From Falsiroseomonas frigidaquae (GTDB taxonomy: Bacteria > Pseudomonadota > Alphaproteobacteria > Acetobacterales > Acetobacteraceae): DNA of 64,000 bases. Shown here in pieces: positions 28,064-37,414 of the stretch; position 1 is the first letter of the stretch; every line of letters begins with the position of its first letter. The notes under the pieces are model-generated. The model was given only the letters and a program-made list of their open reading frames with translations, ran no database searches and was not told where the DNA came from. The DNA lies in contig NZ_JAAVTX010000003.1 of NCBI RefSeq assembly GCF_012163145.1, forward strand, positions 248,001-312,000, read 5' to 3'. Both the position numbers and the translations under genes were made by a program.

Positions 28064-28298
28064 ATGCCAAATCCCATTGATGGGAACCTGCGCCCGCCGA
28101 ATGGCGGGCGAGCGGCCGCATGGCCGTCGCGCCAGGTGGCGCTTAGCCAAGCCGGCGGATGCCGGCGCCGTCACGCCTTTTGGCGTGCCTGCGGCACGAC
28201 TGAGGCCTTTTGGCGTGCCTGCGGCACGACTGAGGCCTTTTGGCGTGCCTGCGGCACGACTGAGGCGGTGATCGGTCACGATCACCGGGATCTGGTAT
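28064..28298. repeat. dispersed multi-hairpin repeat, copy 1 (internal unit tripled)
   Basis: The sequence matches 57457-57630 over its whole length apart from scattered substitutions, and a 30-bp unit (28175-28204) is present three times in a row (also 28205-28234 and 28235-28264). It consists of a chain of short palindromes (for example CGCCTTTTGGCG, GCCTGCGGC, CCGGCGGATGCCGG). It ends at the stop codon of the downstream minus-strand gene. It fits an interspersed palindromic element of the genome. Confidence 0.85.
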
Positions 28299-29380
28299 CA
28301 GCCCTTGCGGCGCGCCCGCGGCACCAGCCGGAAGGCCCGTGCCGCGGCGGCAAAGACGCGCTGCTTCACCTGGTCCGGCGGCAGGCCGGCGAGCACCGCC
28401 TGCACATCCTCCACCACCTCCCGCCGCGACCGGTAGTATTGGTGGTTGGCATCCGTCAGCCCGTCGATATCGGACACCGCCGCGCAATCCACCAGCACCA
28501 CCTTGCGCGGCAGGTCGGTCAGCGTGCGCGGGCCGGCCTGGCCCAGCCGGTCCGGATTGCCCTTGCTGATGTCGCTGATGCCGAGCGCCGCGTCATTCGC
28601 CGCGAAATACACATGCACCGCCGCCGCCAGCTCCGGCAGCCGCGCGAATTTGTGCGGCAGTTCGAAGGCGTCGTCATCCTCATCCGCCGCCATCAGGAAG
28701 ATGTTCTCGAACAGCCGCGGCATGCCGCCCGGCTTGAAGTCCCGCGCGAAGGATTGCACCGCGTGGCGCAGCACGTAGTTGCCCATGGAATGCGCCATCA
28801 GGTGCATCCGCCGGCCACAGGCCAGTTCCGGCGGCAGGTGGCGGAAATAATCGATGATCCGGCGCAGCGAACGGGCGATCGCCTCCCGCGACGCCTCGGC
28901 ATCGGTGCGGTCGTTGAAATAGGCCAGCTTGAACAGCTCGGTGCCATCCGGCACCAGGGTCCGGCCATCCGTCGGCCAGGCGAAGACCGCGACCTCGATC
29001 GGGCGCGCCGCGGTGCCATAGACCTCCCGCAGATGCGCGGCGCGTTCCAGGCTGTCCTGGAAGCTGCAGCCGAAGCCGTGCAGCAGGATCAGTAGATCCG
29101 CCCCGGTGGCGCGCAGCCGGTCGCGCAGCGCGTCGAAGATGGTGTCGGAGCCACGGATCACCGGCGCATCCGGCGCGGCGCCCAGGCCGGGGATCGATTC
29201 CGCGGCCACCGAGACGGATACCAGGCGGTATCGGCCATTCAGCCGGTCCTTCGGCACCGCCACCTGGGCCGCGCCGTAGCGCACGCAATAGGGGCCGTCC
29301 GGATTGTACTGGTTGCCGAAGCCGAAGGCCTCATCCACGTCCAGGTTGCGGTTGGTGGCGAAGTACACGGTGGTTTCCAT
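28298..29380 (-). CDS. alpha/beta hydrolase, DUF900 type (360 aa)
   Basis: Starts METTVYFATNRNLD, typical of DUF900 proteins. The alpha/beta-hydrolase fold shows LLILLHGFGCSFQDSLERA as oxyanion region, and MHLMAHSMGNYVLRHAV with the nucleophile Ser in a G-x-S-x-G-like AHSMGN. No signal peptide or membrane segment. It may act on lipids or esters, but substrate is unknown. It is convergent with the channel gene over the repeat. ATG 29380 is used; the open frame upstream is not coding. Confidence 0.82.
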   Translation of the reverse strand: METTVYFATNRNLDVDEAFGFGNQYNPDGPYCVRYGAAQVAVPKDRLNGRYRLVSVSVAAESIPGLGAAPDAPVIRGSDTIFDALRDRLRATGADLLILLHGFGCSFQDSLERAAHLREVYGTAARPIEVAVFAWPTDGRTLVPDGTELFKLAYFNDRTDAEASREAIARSLRRIIDYFRHLPPELACGRRMHLMAHSMGNYVLRHAVQSFARDFKPGGMPRLFENIFLMAADEDDDAFELPHKFARLPELAAAVHVYFAANDAALGISDISKGNPDRLGQAGPRTLTDLPRKVVLVDCAAVSDIDGLTDANHQYYRSRREVVEDVQAVLAGLPPDQVKQRVFAAAARAFRLVPRARRKG

Positions 29381-29498
29381 AGTGCATCCCCCCTGCTCCA
29401 CCGATGATCGTAACAAACCAATGCCCCTGGCCGCAGCGTTTCTTTCCATGACGATCTTGCTGTAGAGCCAGCCCGACCACCGCCGAGGACCATGCCCG

Positions 29499-31025
29499 AT
29501 GCCCGCACCCGCCCACCGCCCCGTCATGCTCGCGATCCTGGATGGCTGGGGCTGGCGGGAGGAAGCGGCGGATAATGCGGTGGTGCAGGCGAACACCCCG
29601 GTCTTCGACGCGCTGTGGCAGGCAGGCCCGCGCGCCTTCCTGTGCACCTCCGGCCGCGATGTCGGGCTGCCGGAGGGTCAGATGGGCAATTCCGAGGTGG
29701 GCCACCTGAACATCGGCGCCGGCCGCGTGGTGATGCAGGACCTGGTCCGCATCGATGCCGCCTGCGCCGACGGCTCCATCGCCACCCTGCCCGCCTTCAC
29801 CCGCCTGGTGGCACGCACGAAGGAGGCCGGCGGCGTGCTGCACCTGATGGGGCTGCTGTCCGAGGGCGGCGTGCACAGCCACCAGGACCATGCGCTGGCG
29901 CTGGCCCGGGCCGCGGTGGCGGCGGGGCTGCAGGTGCGGGTGCATGGCTGGACCGATGGCCGCGACACCGCCCCCAAATCCGCCCCCCACTTCATCGGGA
30001 AATTCGAGGCCGCGCTGCCCGAGGGCGCGCGCATCGCGACCATCTGCGGCCGCTACTTCGCCATGGACCGCGACAATCGCTGGGAAAGGGTGCGCCAGGC
30101 GCATGACGTGATGGTGCTGGCCAAGGGCGCCCGCTTCGCCACGGCGCAGGCGGCGATCGCCGCGGGCCATGCGGCGGGCAAGACGGATGAATTCCTGCCC
30201 GCCAGCGTCATCGGCGATTTCGCCGGCATGCAGCACGGCGACGGGCTGCTGTGCTTCAACTACCGCGCGGACCGGGTGCGGGAGATCATGGCATCCCTGG
30301 TCGATCCCGCCTTCGCCGGCTTCGAGGCCGACCCCACCATCCGCTTTTCCGCCACCGCGAGCATGACGGAATACAGCAGCGCCCTGGCGCCCTTCCTGCC
30401 GGCGCTGTTCCCGCCGCAATCGATGGAGGACATCCTCGGCGCTGTCGTCTCCGCCGCCGGGCTGACCCAGCTGCACATGGCGGAGACGGAGAAGTACCCG
30501 CACGTCACCTACTTCCTGAATGGCGGGGAGGAGACACCCTATCCCGGCGAGGACCGCATCATGGTCGCCTCCCCCAAGGTCGCGACCTACGATCTGCAGC
30601 CGGAGATGTCGGCGCCGGAGCTGACCGACAAATGCGTTGCGGCGATCGAATCCGGGAAGTACGACCTGATCGTGCTGAACTTCGCCAATGCGGACATGGT
30701 GGGCCACAGCGGCAGCCTGGCCGCCGCCATCAAGGCCTGCGAGGCGGTGGACCAGGGCCTTGGCCGCATCGCGCAGGCGATCCGCGCCGCCGGCGGCCGG
30801 CTGCTGGTCACCGCGGACCATGGCAATGCGGAGCTGATGCGCGACCCGGTGACGGGCGGACCGCATACCGCGCACACCACCAACCCGGTGCCGGTACTGC
30901 TGATGAATGCGCCGCAGGGGACGACGCTGGCCGATGGCCGCCTGGCGGATATCGCGCCGACGCTGCTGGCGCTGCTCGGCGTGGCGCAGCCGGCGGCGAT
31001 GACGGGGCGGTCGCTGCTGCGGTAG
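29499..31025 (+). CDS. gpmI: 2,3-bisphosphoglycerate-independent phosphoglycerate mutase
   Basis: Interconverts 3- and 2-phosphoglycerate with Mn2+. Markers are MLAILDGWGWREEAADNAV, the catalytic-Ser motif GQMGNSEVGHLNIGAGR, HGWTDGRDTAPKSA, LNFANADMVGHSG and VTADHGNAELM. Length 508 is typical. It starts a cell-envelope and central-metabolism cluster that elsewhere continues with envC and ctpA. Here a cbpA/cbpM pair on the opposite strand lies between. Confidence 0.96.
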   Translation: MPAPAHRPVMLAILDGWGWREEAADNAVVQANTPVFDALWQAGPRAFLCTSGRDVGLPEGQMGNSEVGHLNIGAGRVVMQDLVRIDAACADGSIATLPAFTRLVARTKEAGGVLHLMGLLSEGGVHSHQDHALALARAAVAAGLQVRVHGWTDGRDTAPKSAPHFIGKFEAALPEGARIATICGRYFAMDRDNRWERVRQAHDVMVLAKGARFATAQAAIAAGHAAGKTDEFLPASVIGDFAGMQHGDGLLCFNYRADRVREIMASLVDPAFAGFEADPTIRFSATASMTEYSSALAPFLPALFPPQSMEDILGAVVSAAGLTQLHMAETEKYPHVTYFLNGGEETPYPGEDRIMVASPKVATYDLQPEMSAPELTDKCVAAIESGKYDLIVLNFANADMVGHSGSLAAAIKACEAVDQGLGRIAQAIRAAGGRLLVTADHGNAELMRDPVTGGPHTAHTTNPVPVLLMNAPQGTTLADGRLADIAPTLLALLGVAQPAAMTGRSLLR

Positions 31026-31082
31026 CGCGGGCTGCCCCCCGCCCAACCCTCCCCCGCAAGCGGGTTGAGGGCCTGCGGGTGG

Positions 31083-31337
31083 TCAGCCTTCGCCGAGGCG
31101 GCGGCGCAGCGCGTAGATCTGGTCCAGCAGGGACAGCACGAGGGCCAGAGGCTCCTCCTCCAGCGCCAGCGTCTCGCGCAGGTCCAGGATCAGGCCGATT
31201 CGCGCCACGTCGATCTCCTGGAAGACCAGGGCCTCGCCTTCCGCATCGGCGCGGACATAGCCGGCGGCGACCCAGCCGCGCAGTTCCTCCGGCGCCAGGC
31301 CCTGGAAGCGTGCGCAGACCAGCTCCAGCGTCATCAT
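31083..31337 (-). CDS. cbpM: chaperone modulator CbpM-like protein
   Basis: The 84-residue protein with a MerR-like helix region (EELRGWVAAGYVRADAEG) and FQEIDVARIGLILDL, both in line with CbpM, which binds the J domain of CbpA and restrains it. Its start overlaps the upstream DnaJ-type gene by 4 bp, the usual cbpA-cbpM arrangement. The fold assignment rests on context and short motifs. Confidence 0.85.
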   Translation of the reverse strand: MMTLELVCARFQGLAPEELRGWVAAGYVRADAEGEALVFQEIDVARIGLILDLRETLALEEEPLALVLSLLDQIYALRRRLGEG

Positions 31338-32254
31338 GGCGTGGCCTCCCCCATCGCCTCCCGCGGGTTCTGCGGGTGTTCCGGCTTCCAGTCGCGCAGG
31401 AAGGCCTCCAGCGCCGCATCCGGCTTGCCCACCATTACCCGGAGCGTCAGCAACAGGTCACCGGCCGCGCGGTTGCCTTCCGCCGCCACGCCCTTGCCGC
31501 GCAGCCGCACCACCCGGCCGGTATCGCTGCCCGCCGGCAGGGTGACGCGCAGCGGGCCGGTGGGGGCGGGCACCGTGACAGGGCCACCCAGCACCGCCTC
31601 CCGCAGCGTCACCGGCAGGTCCAGGTGCAGGTCGAAGCCTTCGCGGCGGTACAGCGGGTGGTCGGCCACCTCCAGCTCGATCACCGCATTGCCGGGCGGC
31701 CCGCCATTACGCCCCGGCCCGCCCTGGCCGCGCAGCCGCAGCGACTGGCCGCTGACCACGCCGGGCGGGATCCGCACGCTCAGCTGGCGGCCATCCGGCA
31801 GCACCAGCTGTTCCGTGGCGCCCAGCACGGCGGACAGGAACGGCACGCGGAGCTGGTAGGCCATGTCCCGCCCCGGCCGCGGCGCCGATTCGGCGGCCCG
31901 CTGCCGGGCGAACAGGTCGGCGAAGACATCGCCGAAATCGCCGAGATCGACATTCGGATCGTAGCGCCCGCCCGAAGCGGCATCCGCATGGCGCCGCCAG
32001 CCGCCGGCCGGGCGCGGCGGCGGCATCTCCTGCCCCTCGGCGTCGATCTCGCCGCGGTCGAAGCGGGCCCGGCGGTCCGGGTCCGAGAGCAGGTCATGCG
32101 CCGACGAGGCGGCCTTGAAGCGCGCCTCCGCCTCCGGCTTGCCGGGGTTGAGGTCCGGGTGGTTCTGCCGCGCCAGCTTGCGGTAGGCTTTCTTGATCGC
32201 CTCCGGCGTCGCGTCGCGGGCAACGCCCAGGACCTTGTACGGATCCTCTGCCAT
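31334..32254 (-). CDS. cbpA: DnaJ-class co-chaperone CbpA
   Basis: The N-terminal J domain (PYKVLGVARDATPEAIKKAY with HPD in QNHPDLN) stimulates DnaK. A Gly/Phe-poor linker and two beta-sandwich client-binding domains follow (VRIPPGVVSGQSLRLRGQG and LDLPVTLREAVLGG). There is no Cys-rich zinc region, which fits CbpA rather than DnaJ. Length 306. Encoded divergently from envC and coupled to cbpM. Confidence 0.93.
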   Translation of the reverse strand: MAEDPYKVLGVARDATPEAIKKAYRKLARQNHPDLNPGKPEAEARFKAASSAHDLLSDPDRRARFDRGEIDAEGQEMPPPRPAGGWRRHADAASGGRYDPNVDLGDFGDVFADLFARQRAAESAPRPGRDMAYQLRVPFLSAVLGATEQLVLPDGRQLSVRIPPGVVSGQSLRLRGQGGPGRNGGPPGNAVIELEVADHPLYRREGFDLHLDLPVTLREAVLGGPVTVPAPTGPLRVTLPAGSDTGRVVRLRGKGVAAEGNRAAGDLLLTLRVMVGKPDAALEAFLRDWKPEHPQNPREAMGEATP

Positions 32255-32368
32255 GCAGCCCTCTCGCGGGGCGCAGATGCCCCTTCTGGTGACATGGCAG
32301 CACGCGGCCCGCGCGCCAAGCCATCCGCGCTTGTCCCCGCGCGGGACAGGGGTCTATGCAGCGCGGGG

Positions 32369-33694
32369 GTGCAGGGCTTGAAGGCTTCGAGAGTCGATCC
32401 GTTCCGGGCTGGCGCATGGCGCGCGGCGGGGATGCTTGCCCTGATGCTCGCCGCCCTGGCGGCCCCGGCCCCGGCCCAGGCGCAGGCGCAGGCGCAGGCG
32501 CAGGCGCAGCCCACCGCACGGGACCTGCAGGCGGCGGAGCAGGCCGCCGAACAGCGGCGCCAGGAAGCCGAGGCCGCCGCCGCCCGCGCCCGCGCCCTGG
32601 CGGAGGAGGAGGTGTCGCTGGCCGCCCGGCGGGTGGAACTCGCCGCCCTGGCCCAGGCGGCGGAGGCGGAGGTGCTGGACGTTTCCGAACGGCTTGAGGC
32701 GGCGCGTGCGGCCGGCGCCCGCGCCGCGCGCGAGATCGCCGACCGCGCCACCGCCATGCGCCCGCTGCTGCCGGTGATGCTGCGGATGTCGCTGTACCCG
32801 GCCGAGACCGTCCTCGCGATTCCGGGCGAGCCGGAGGATGCGCTGCGTGGCGCCCTGGTGCTGCGCGGCCTGATCCGCCGGCTGGAGGAGGAAGCCACCG
32901 CGCTGCGGGAAGCGCAGACCGCCGCGCAGCAGGCCGAATGGCTGGCGGCGCGGGAAGCGCTGGCGCTGGAGGCCGCCGAGCGCGCGGCGCGGGAGGCGGT
33001 GGCGGGGCTGGAGGCGGAGCTGGCCGCCGCGCGCACCCGGCGGGGCGATGCCGAAGCCGCGGAAGAACGCGCCGCCACCCAGGCGGCGGCGGCGGCCGCA
33101 CGGGCCGGCGACCTGGCCGATGTGCTGGCGCGGCTGCAGCGCGACCGCCAGCGGCGTGAGGCCGCCGCCCGTGCCGATGCCGCCGCCCGCCAGGCCGAAC
33201 AGGCACGCGCGGCGGCCGAAGCGGAGCGGGAGCAGAGGCTGGCGGAGCGGCAGCAAAGGCAGGCCCCGCAATCCACCCGCGACGCGCCGCAGCGCCAGGC
33301 CTCGGTGCCGGTGCCGTCCGGCGGCCGGGCGCTGCCGGTGGCGGGCCGCATCGCCACCGCCTGGGGCCAGGCCGCACCGGGCGGGCCGCATCGCGGGCTG
33401 ACCTATGCCACGGCCGGCGGTGCGCGCGTGGTCTCGCCCTGCAATGGCCGGGCCGTCTATGCTGCGCCGTTCCGTTCCTTCGGGCTGTTGTTGATTGTGG
33501 ATTGCGGAGGGGGTTACCATTTTGTGCTGGCGGGGATGGAGCGGCTAGACGCCTCGGCCGGGCAGCGGCTGCTGGCGGGAGAACCGATCGGCATCCTCGG
33601 CGGCACTGGCGCTTCCGGCGGTTCCCTATATGTGGAGTTGCGCCGCAATGGGCAGCCAGTGGACCCGCGACCGTGGTTTGCGGCGCGGGGGTAA
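32369..33694 (+). CDS. envC: murein hydrolase activator EnvC-like peptidase M23 protein
   Basis: Signal peptide, then a very long Ala/Glu/Arg coiled coil (about residues 40-310) and a C-terminal LytM/M23 domain (PVAGRIATAWGQ, HRGLTYATAGGARVVSPCNG, GSLYVELRRNGQPVDP). The metal-binding HxH of active peptidases is not evident (the usual final His position reads LYVELR), so it probably activates amidases during septum splitting, as EnvC does. The start is uncertain: GTG 32369 keeps an Arg-rich n-region before the hydrophobic stretch; ATG 32432 would lack it. The huge open frame upstream to 30251 is a shadow of gpmI. Confidence 0.88.
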   Translation: MQGLKASRVDPFRAGAWRAAGMLALMLAALAAPAPAQAQAQAQAQAQPTARDLQAAEQAAEQRRQEAEAAAARARALAEEEVSLAARRVELAALAQAAEAEVLDVSERLEAARAAGARAAREIADRATAMRPLLPVMLRMSLYPAETVLAIPGEPEDALRGALVLRGLIRRLEEEATALREAQTAAQQAEWLAAREALALEAAERAAREAVAGLEAELAAARTRRGDAEAAEERAATQAAAAAARAGDLADVLARLQRDRQRREAAARADAAARQAEQARAAAEAEREQRLAERQQRQAPQSTRDAPQRQASVPVPSGGRALPVAGRIATAWGQAAPGGPHRGLTYATAGGARVVSPCNGRAVYAAPFRSFGLLLIVDCGGGYHFVLAGMERLDASAGQRLLAGEPIGILGGTGASGGSLYVELRRNGQPVDPRPWFAARG

Positions 33695-33772
33695 CCTTCG
33701 GGTCATCTCCTGAAGGCATGTTTGGTCAGGTCGGCGGCAAGCGTGGCCGCGACCCAAGGATCGGGTGGTCGC

Positions 33773-35284
33773 ATGAGCGACGTGTCTGGGAACAAGGATG
33801 TGCGCCGGGATGGCAGGATGCCGAGCCGGGGTAGCGTGGCGGAACCGGTGGTAGGGCCGGTGGCCGAACGGGCGCCGGTATCGAGACGCCGGCGGCTGGG
33901 CATGGCGGGCGCCGTCGGCGCGGCCTTCCTGGCCGGCGCGGTGGTCGGCCCGATGGTGGCCGTGCCGGGCATCCAGGCCTGGGCGCAGGAGGGTGGCCGG
34001 GCTGAGACCTACCGGCTGCTCAACCTGTTCGGCGACGTGTTCGAGCGCGTCCGCGCCGAATATGTCGAACCCGTCACCGATCGGGACGTCATCGAGAATG
34101 CCATCAACGGCATGCTCCAGGGCCTCGACCCGCATTCCTCCTACATGAACCCGCGCAGCTTCCGGGACATGCAGGTGCAGACCCGCGGCGAGTTCGGCGG
34201 CCTCGGCATCGAGGTGACGCAGGAAAACGGCTATGTGAAGGTGATCAGCCCGATCGACGAGACGCCGGCCTTCCGGGCCGGCATCAAGCCGGGCGACCTG
34301 ATCACCCACCTGAACGGCGAATCCACCCAGGGCCTGTCGCTGCAGGATGCGGTGGAGCAGATGCGCGGCGAACGCGGCAGCACCATCCGCCTGACCATCC
34401 GGCGCGAAGGCGAAGCCCGGCCGCTGGAAATCTCCCTGACCCGGGACGTGATCCGGCCGCAGGTGGCGCGCTTCCGGCTGGAAGGCAACGACATCGCCTA
34501 TATCCGCCTGTCCTCCTTCAACGAGCGCACCGAATCCGCGCTCCGCAACGCCATGAGCACCATGCGGAACCAGGCCGGCAGCAATCTGCGCGGCCTGGTG
34601 CTGGACCTGCGGAACAATCCGGGCGGCCTGCTCGACCAGGCGGTGCAGGTGACCGACGATTTCCTCGACCAGGGCGAGATCGTCTCCACCCGCGCCCGCC
34701 GGCCGGAAGATGCGCAGCGCTGGAACGCCCGCCCGGGCGACATCGCGCAGGGGCTGCCGATTGTCGTGCTGGTCAACTCCGGCTCCGCCAGCGCCTCGGA
34801 GATCGTCGCCGGTGCCTTGCAGGATCATCGCCGCGCCGTCGTCATGGGCGTGAAGTCCTTCGGCAAGGGCAGCGTGCAGACCGTCATGCCGATCCCCGGC
34901 AACGGCGCCATGCGGCTGACCACGGCGCGCTACTACACCCCCTCCGGCCGCTCCATCCAGGCGACCGGCATCCAGCCGGACATCGAGGTCCTGGCCTCCC
35001 GCGCCGACCCGACCGCCGCCACGCGCGAGCGGGACCGTGAGGCGGATCTGCGCCGGTCGCTGCGCAACGAACGCGACCGCAGCACGGAAGCCACGCCGCC
35101 GCCGCCGCTGCCGCCGCTGGAACTGCCCGCCGGGGTAGTGGAGCGGGTGGTGCGGGAACCTGCGGAAGGGGCGACCGCCTTCGACCCGACCAAGCCGGAA
35201 ACCGACCACCAGCTGCAGCAGGCCCTGCAATTGCTGCGTGGCATGGCCGCGGCCCCGGCGCCGCAGCGGCGCGCCCAGCGGTGA
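33773..35284 (+). CDS. ctpA: C-terminal processing peptidase (S41)
   Basis: The 503-residue periplasmic protease has one N-terminal membrane anchor (RRRLGMAGAVGAAFLAGAVV). A PDZ domain (GGLGIEVTQENGYVKVIS) follows, then the S41 catalytic region with Ser in NSGSASASEIVAGAL and Lys in GVKSFGKGSVQ. A Pro-rich C-terminus follows the domain. It lies after envC with 78 bp between them, a widely kept pair in alphaproteobacteria, and probably trims envelope proteins linked to cell division. ATG 33773 is chosen for the basic n-region that follows. Confidence 0.93.
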   Translation: MSDVSGNKDVRRDGRMPSRGSVAEPVVGPVAERAPVSRRRRLGMAGAVGAAFLAGAVVGPMVAVPGIQAWAQEGGRAETYRLLNLFGDVFERVRAEYVEPVTDRDVIENAINGMLQGLDPHSSYMNPRSFRDMQVQTRGEFGGLGIEVTQENGYVKVISPIDETPAFRAGIKPGDLITHLNGESTQGLSLQDAVEQMRGERGSTIRLTIRREGEARPLEISLTRDVIRPQVARFRLEGNDIAYIRLSSFNERTESALRNAMSTMRNQAGSNLRGLVLDLRNNPGGLLDQAVQVTDDFLDQGEIVSTRARRPEDAQRWNARPGDIAQGLPIVVLVNSGSASASEIVAGALQDHRRAVVMGVKSFGKGSVQTVMPIPGNGAMRLTTARYYTPSGRSIQATGIQPDIEVLASRADPTAATRERDREADLRRSLRNERDRSTEATPPPPLPPLELPAGVVERVVREPAEGATAFDPTKPETDHQLQQALQLLRGMAAAPAPQRRAQR

Positions 35285-35359
35285 CCAGGCTGTGACAGCA
35301 GGCCGGCCCGGCGGCGGCGCGGATGAGGTGGCGGCGCAGCGGGCTGCGCCGTACCGGCG

Positions 35360-36859
35360 GTGACCAGCGCCTTCTCCCGGCGCCGGCTCGGGCTGTTCTG
35401 GGCGGTGCTGGTGCTGGGCCTCGGCGCTGGCGCCGCCACGCTGCAATGGCTCGGCCCACCCGCTGAGCCGATGCTGGCGGCCATTCCGGCGGAGCCGGCA
35501 GGGGGCGCCACACCGGCGGTGCCGGCGGGGACCAGCACACCGGCAGAGCCGGCGGGGGCCACCATTCCGGCGGAGCCGGCAGGGGCCAACATCCCGGCGG
35601 AGCCGATGCGGGCCGGCACACCGGCGGAGGCGGCGCAAGCCAATGCTCCGGCGGTGCCCGCCCAGCCGAACACGCCGGCAGAGCCAAGTCAGGCGACTGC
35701 CCCCGCGGCGCCGCTGGCAATGCAGCCGCCTGCGCCCGCCGTGCTGGCAGCAGCCACCCCTGCGAGCCTTCCCCCAGCCACACCGGCCGCGGCCGGCGCC
35801 CCCGCCGCCCCGCCGCCGCCGCCACTCGCCGGCCCGCAGACCGGCGCCACCCCGCCGGGTGCCAGGCCCGCCGCGGCGCGCGAAGCGGCGGACCCGGTAA
35901 TCCCGCCGCCGGATCCGGAGATGCTCGAACGGTCCCGCCACGGGATGGTGCCGAAGCTGGGGCCGGATGGCCGTACCTCGATCCGCGCCTATGCCCGCGC
36001 CTTCGACCGGGACGCGGATCGCCGACCGAGGATCGGGCTGGTGATCGGCAATCTCGGCCTGTTCGCGCAGCATTCCGAGGAAGCCATCGCCCGCCTGCCC
36101 GGCGCCGTCACCCTCGCCTTCAGCCCCTACGCGCTGCGCCCCGAACCCCTGCTGGAACGGGCGCGGGCGCGCGGGATGGAGGTGCTGGTGGCGCTGCCGC
36201 TGGAGCCGGCGGGCTTTGGCCAGGACGCCGACCCGGGCGACCGCGCCCTGCTCACCAGTCTTTCGGCGGAGGAGAATCTGGAGCGGCTGGCTTGGGCGCT
36301 GTCCCGTATCCGCGGCCAGGTCGGCGCCATCGGTGCGCTCGGCCGGCTGCGCGGCGAACGCTTCGCGGCGAATACCGACATGCTGGGCATCATCCAGGCG
36401 GCGCTGACCTCGCGTGGCCTGCTGTACGTGGACCCGCGCCCCGGCGCCCCCACCCCGGCCCGCGCCTTCGGCCGCACCGTGGACCTGGTGCTCGACGATC
36501 CCTCCGAGACCCGCAGCGAGGTGGAGCGGCGGCTGGTGGAGCTGGAGGCGCTGGCCAGGCGCAACGGCTCCGCCCTCGGCCTGCTCGGCAACCCCGCGCC
36601 GTTCTTCACCGCCGCTATCCTCGCCTGGTCGGCCGGGCTGGATGAGCGGGGCGCGGTGCTGGTGCCGATCACGGTGCTACTGCGCCGGCCCGCATCGCCG
36701 GCGGCCCAGACGCCGGCTGGCGTCACGGTGTCCCAGACGCCGGCTGGCGTTACGGTGTCCCAGACGCCGGCTGGCGTTACGGAATTTCCGGCGCCGGCTG
36801 GCGTCCAGGCATCCCAGACGCCAGACACGGCAAGGCCGGGGTCGCAGGCGACGCGCTGA
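35360..36859 (+). CDS. divergent polysaccharide deacetylase family protein
   Basis: GTG-started 499-residue protein. A membrane anchor (LFWAVLVLGLGAGAATL) is followed by about 150 residues of Pro/Ala/Glu repeats (for example PAEPAGATIPAEP). The divergent polysaccharide deacetylase domain is seen in RPRIGLVIGNLGLFAQHSEE, LPGAVTLAFSPYA and GMEVLVALPLEP. A second repeat block of TPAGVTVSQ units ends the protein. The domain family usually pairs with envC and ctpA, as here. Classical metal-binding residues of NodB enzymes are mostly missing, so catalysis is doubtful. Confidence 0.88.
   Translation: MTSAFSRRRLGLFWAVLVLGLGAGAATLQWLGPPAEPMLAAIPAEPAGGATPAVPAGTSTPAEPAGATIPAEPAGANIPAEPMRAGTPAEAAQANAPAVPAQPNTPAEPSQATAPAAPLAMQPPAPAVLAAATPASLPPATPAAAGAPAAPPPPPLAGPQTGATPPGARPAAAREAADPVIPPPDPEMLERSRHGMVPKLGPDGRTSIRAYARAFDRDADRRPRIGLVIGNLGLFAQHSEEAIARLPGAVTLAFSPYALRPEPLLERARARGMEVLVALPLEPAGFGQDADPGDRALLTSLSAEENLERLAWALSRIRGQVGAIGALGRLRGERFAANTDMLGIIQAALTSRGLLYVDPRPGAPTPARAFGRTVDLVLDDPSETRSEVERRLVELEALARRNGSALGLLGNPAPFFTAAILAWSAGLDERGAVLVPITVLLRRPASPAAQTPAGVTVSQTPAGVTVSQTPAGVTEFPAPAGVQASQTPDTARPGSQATR
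36705..36785 (+). repeat. three tandem 27-bp units at the deacetylase C-terminus
   Basis: Units at 36705, 36732 and 36759 share CCCAGACGCCGGCTGGCG with only single changes; a fourth, more diverged copy follows to about 36812. They encode the TPAGVTVSQ-type repeats. Strong similarity between units suggests recent duplication. Confidence 0.9.
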
Positions 36860-36876
36860 GCCGTTACAAGACGCGC

Positions 36877-37359
36877 ATGACCCTGCTTCCCTATCGCGCC
36901 AATGTCGGCGCGCTGCTGTTCAACCCCGCCGGCCAGGTGCTGGTGGCCCGTCGCGCCGACATGCCCAATGCCGAAGGCGCCGCCGGCGGCTGGCAGCTGC
37001 CGCAGGGAGGCATCGATGCGGGTGAGGACCTGCGCCGCGCCGTGCTCCGCGAACTGGCCGAGGAAATCGGCACCGACCGCGCCGAGATCCTGGCCGAGCA
37101 TCCGGAATGGCTGAGCTACGATTTTCCGCCCGAATTGCAGGCCATGCGGATCGCCCGGAAGTACCGTGGCCAGCGCCAGAAATGGTTCGCGCTGCGCTTT
37201 ACCGGGCAGGATTCCGACATCCGCCTGGATGCGGACCCGCATCCGGAATTCGATGCCTGGCGTTGGGCAGCGCTGGCGGAACTGCCGGGGCTGGCGGTCA
37301 GCTTCAAGCGGGCGATCTATGAGGATCTGGTTCGCGAATTCGCCCGCTTCGGCGCCTAG
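36877..37359 (+). CDS. rppH: RNA pyrophosphohydrolase
   Basis: Nudix enzyme that removes pyrophosphate from mRNA 5' ends and so starts decay. The Nudix box is complete (GGIDAGEDLRRAVLREL then AEEIG), preceded by NAEGAAGGWQLPQ. The end matches RppH (FDAWRWAALAELPGLAVSFKR). Length 160 is typical. It closes the gpmI-envC-ctpA-deacetylase cluster. Confidence 0.95.
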   Translation: MTLLPYRANVGALLFNPAGQVLVARRADMPNAEGAAGGWQLPQGGIDAGEDLRRAVLRELAEEIGTDRAEILAEHPEWLSYDFPPELQAMRIARKYRGQRQKWFALRFTGQDSDIRLDADPHPEFDAWRWAALAELPGLAVSFKRAIYEDLVREFARFGA

Positions 37360-37414
37360 AGCGTGATCCGCGAAGGCGGAATCGCCGTAGCGGTGAATCA
37401 CCCTCTCAGCAAAG

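Noticed and set aside
28175-28264. Three 30-bp repeats considered as a CRISPR array
   Set aside because: The units are directly abutting with no spacers and belong to the dispersed palindromic element; no cas genes are near.
30251-33694. Single open frame of 1147 codons
   Set aside because: The first two thirds are out of frame with gpmI and antisense to cbpA/cbpM. Only the end, from about 32369, is the real EnvC-like gene.
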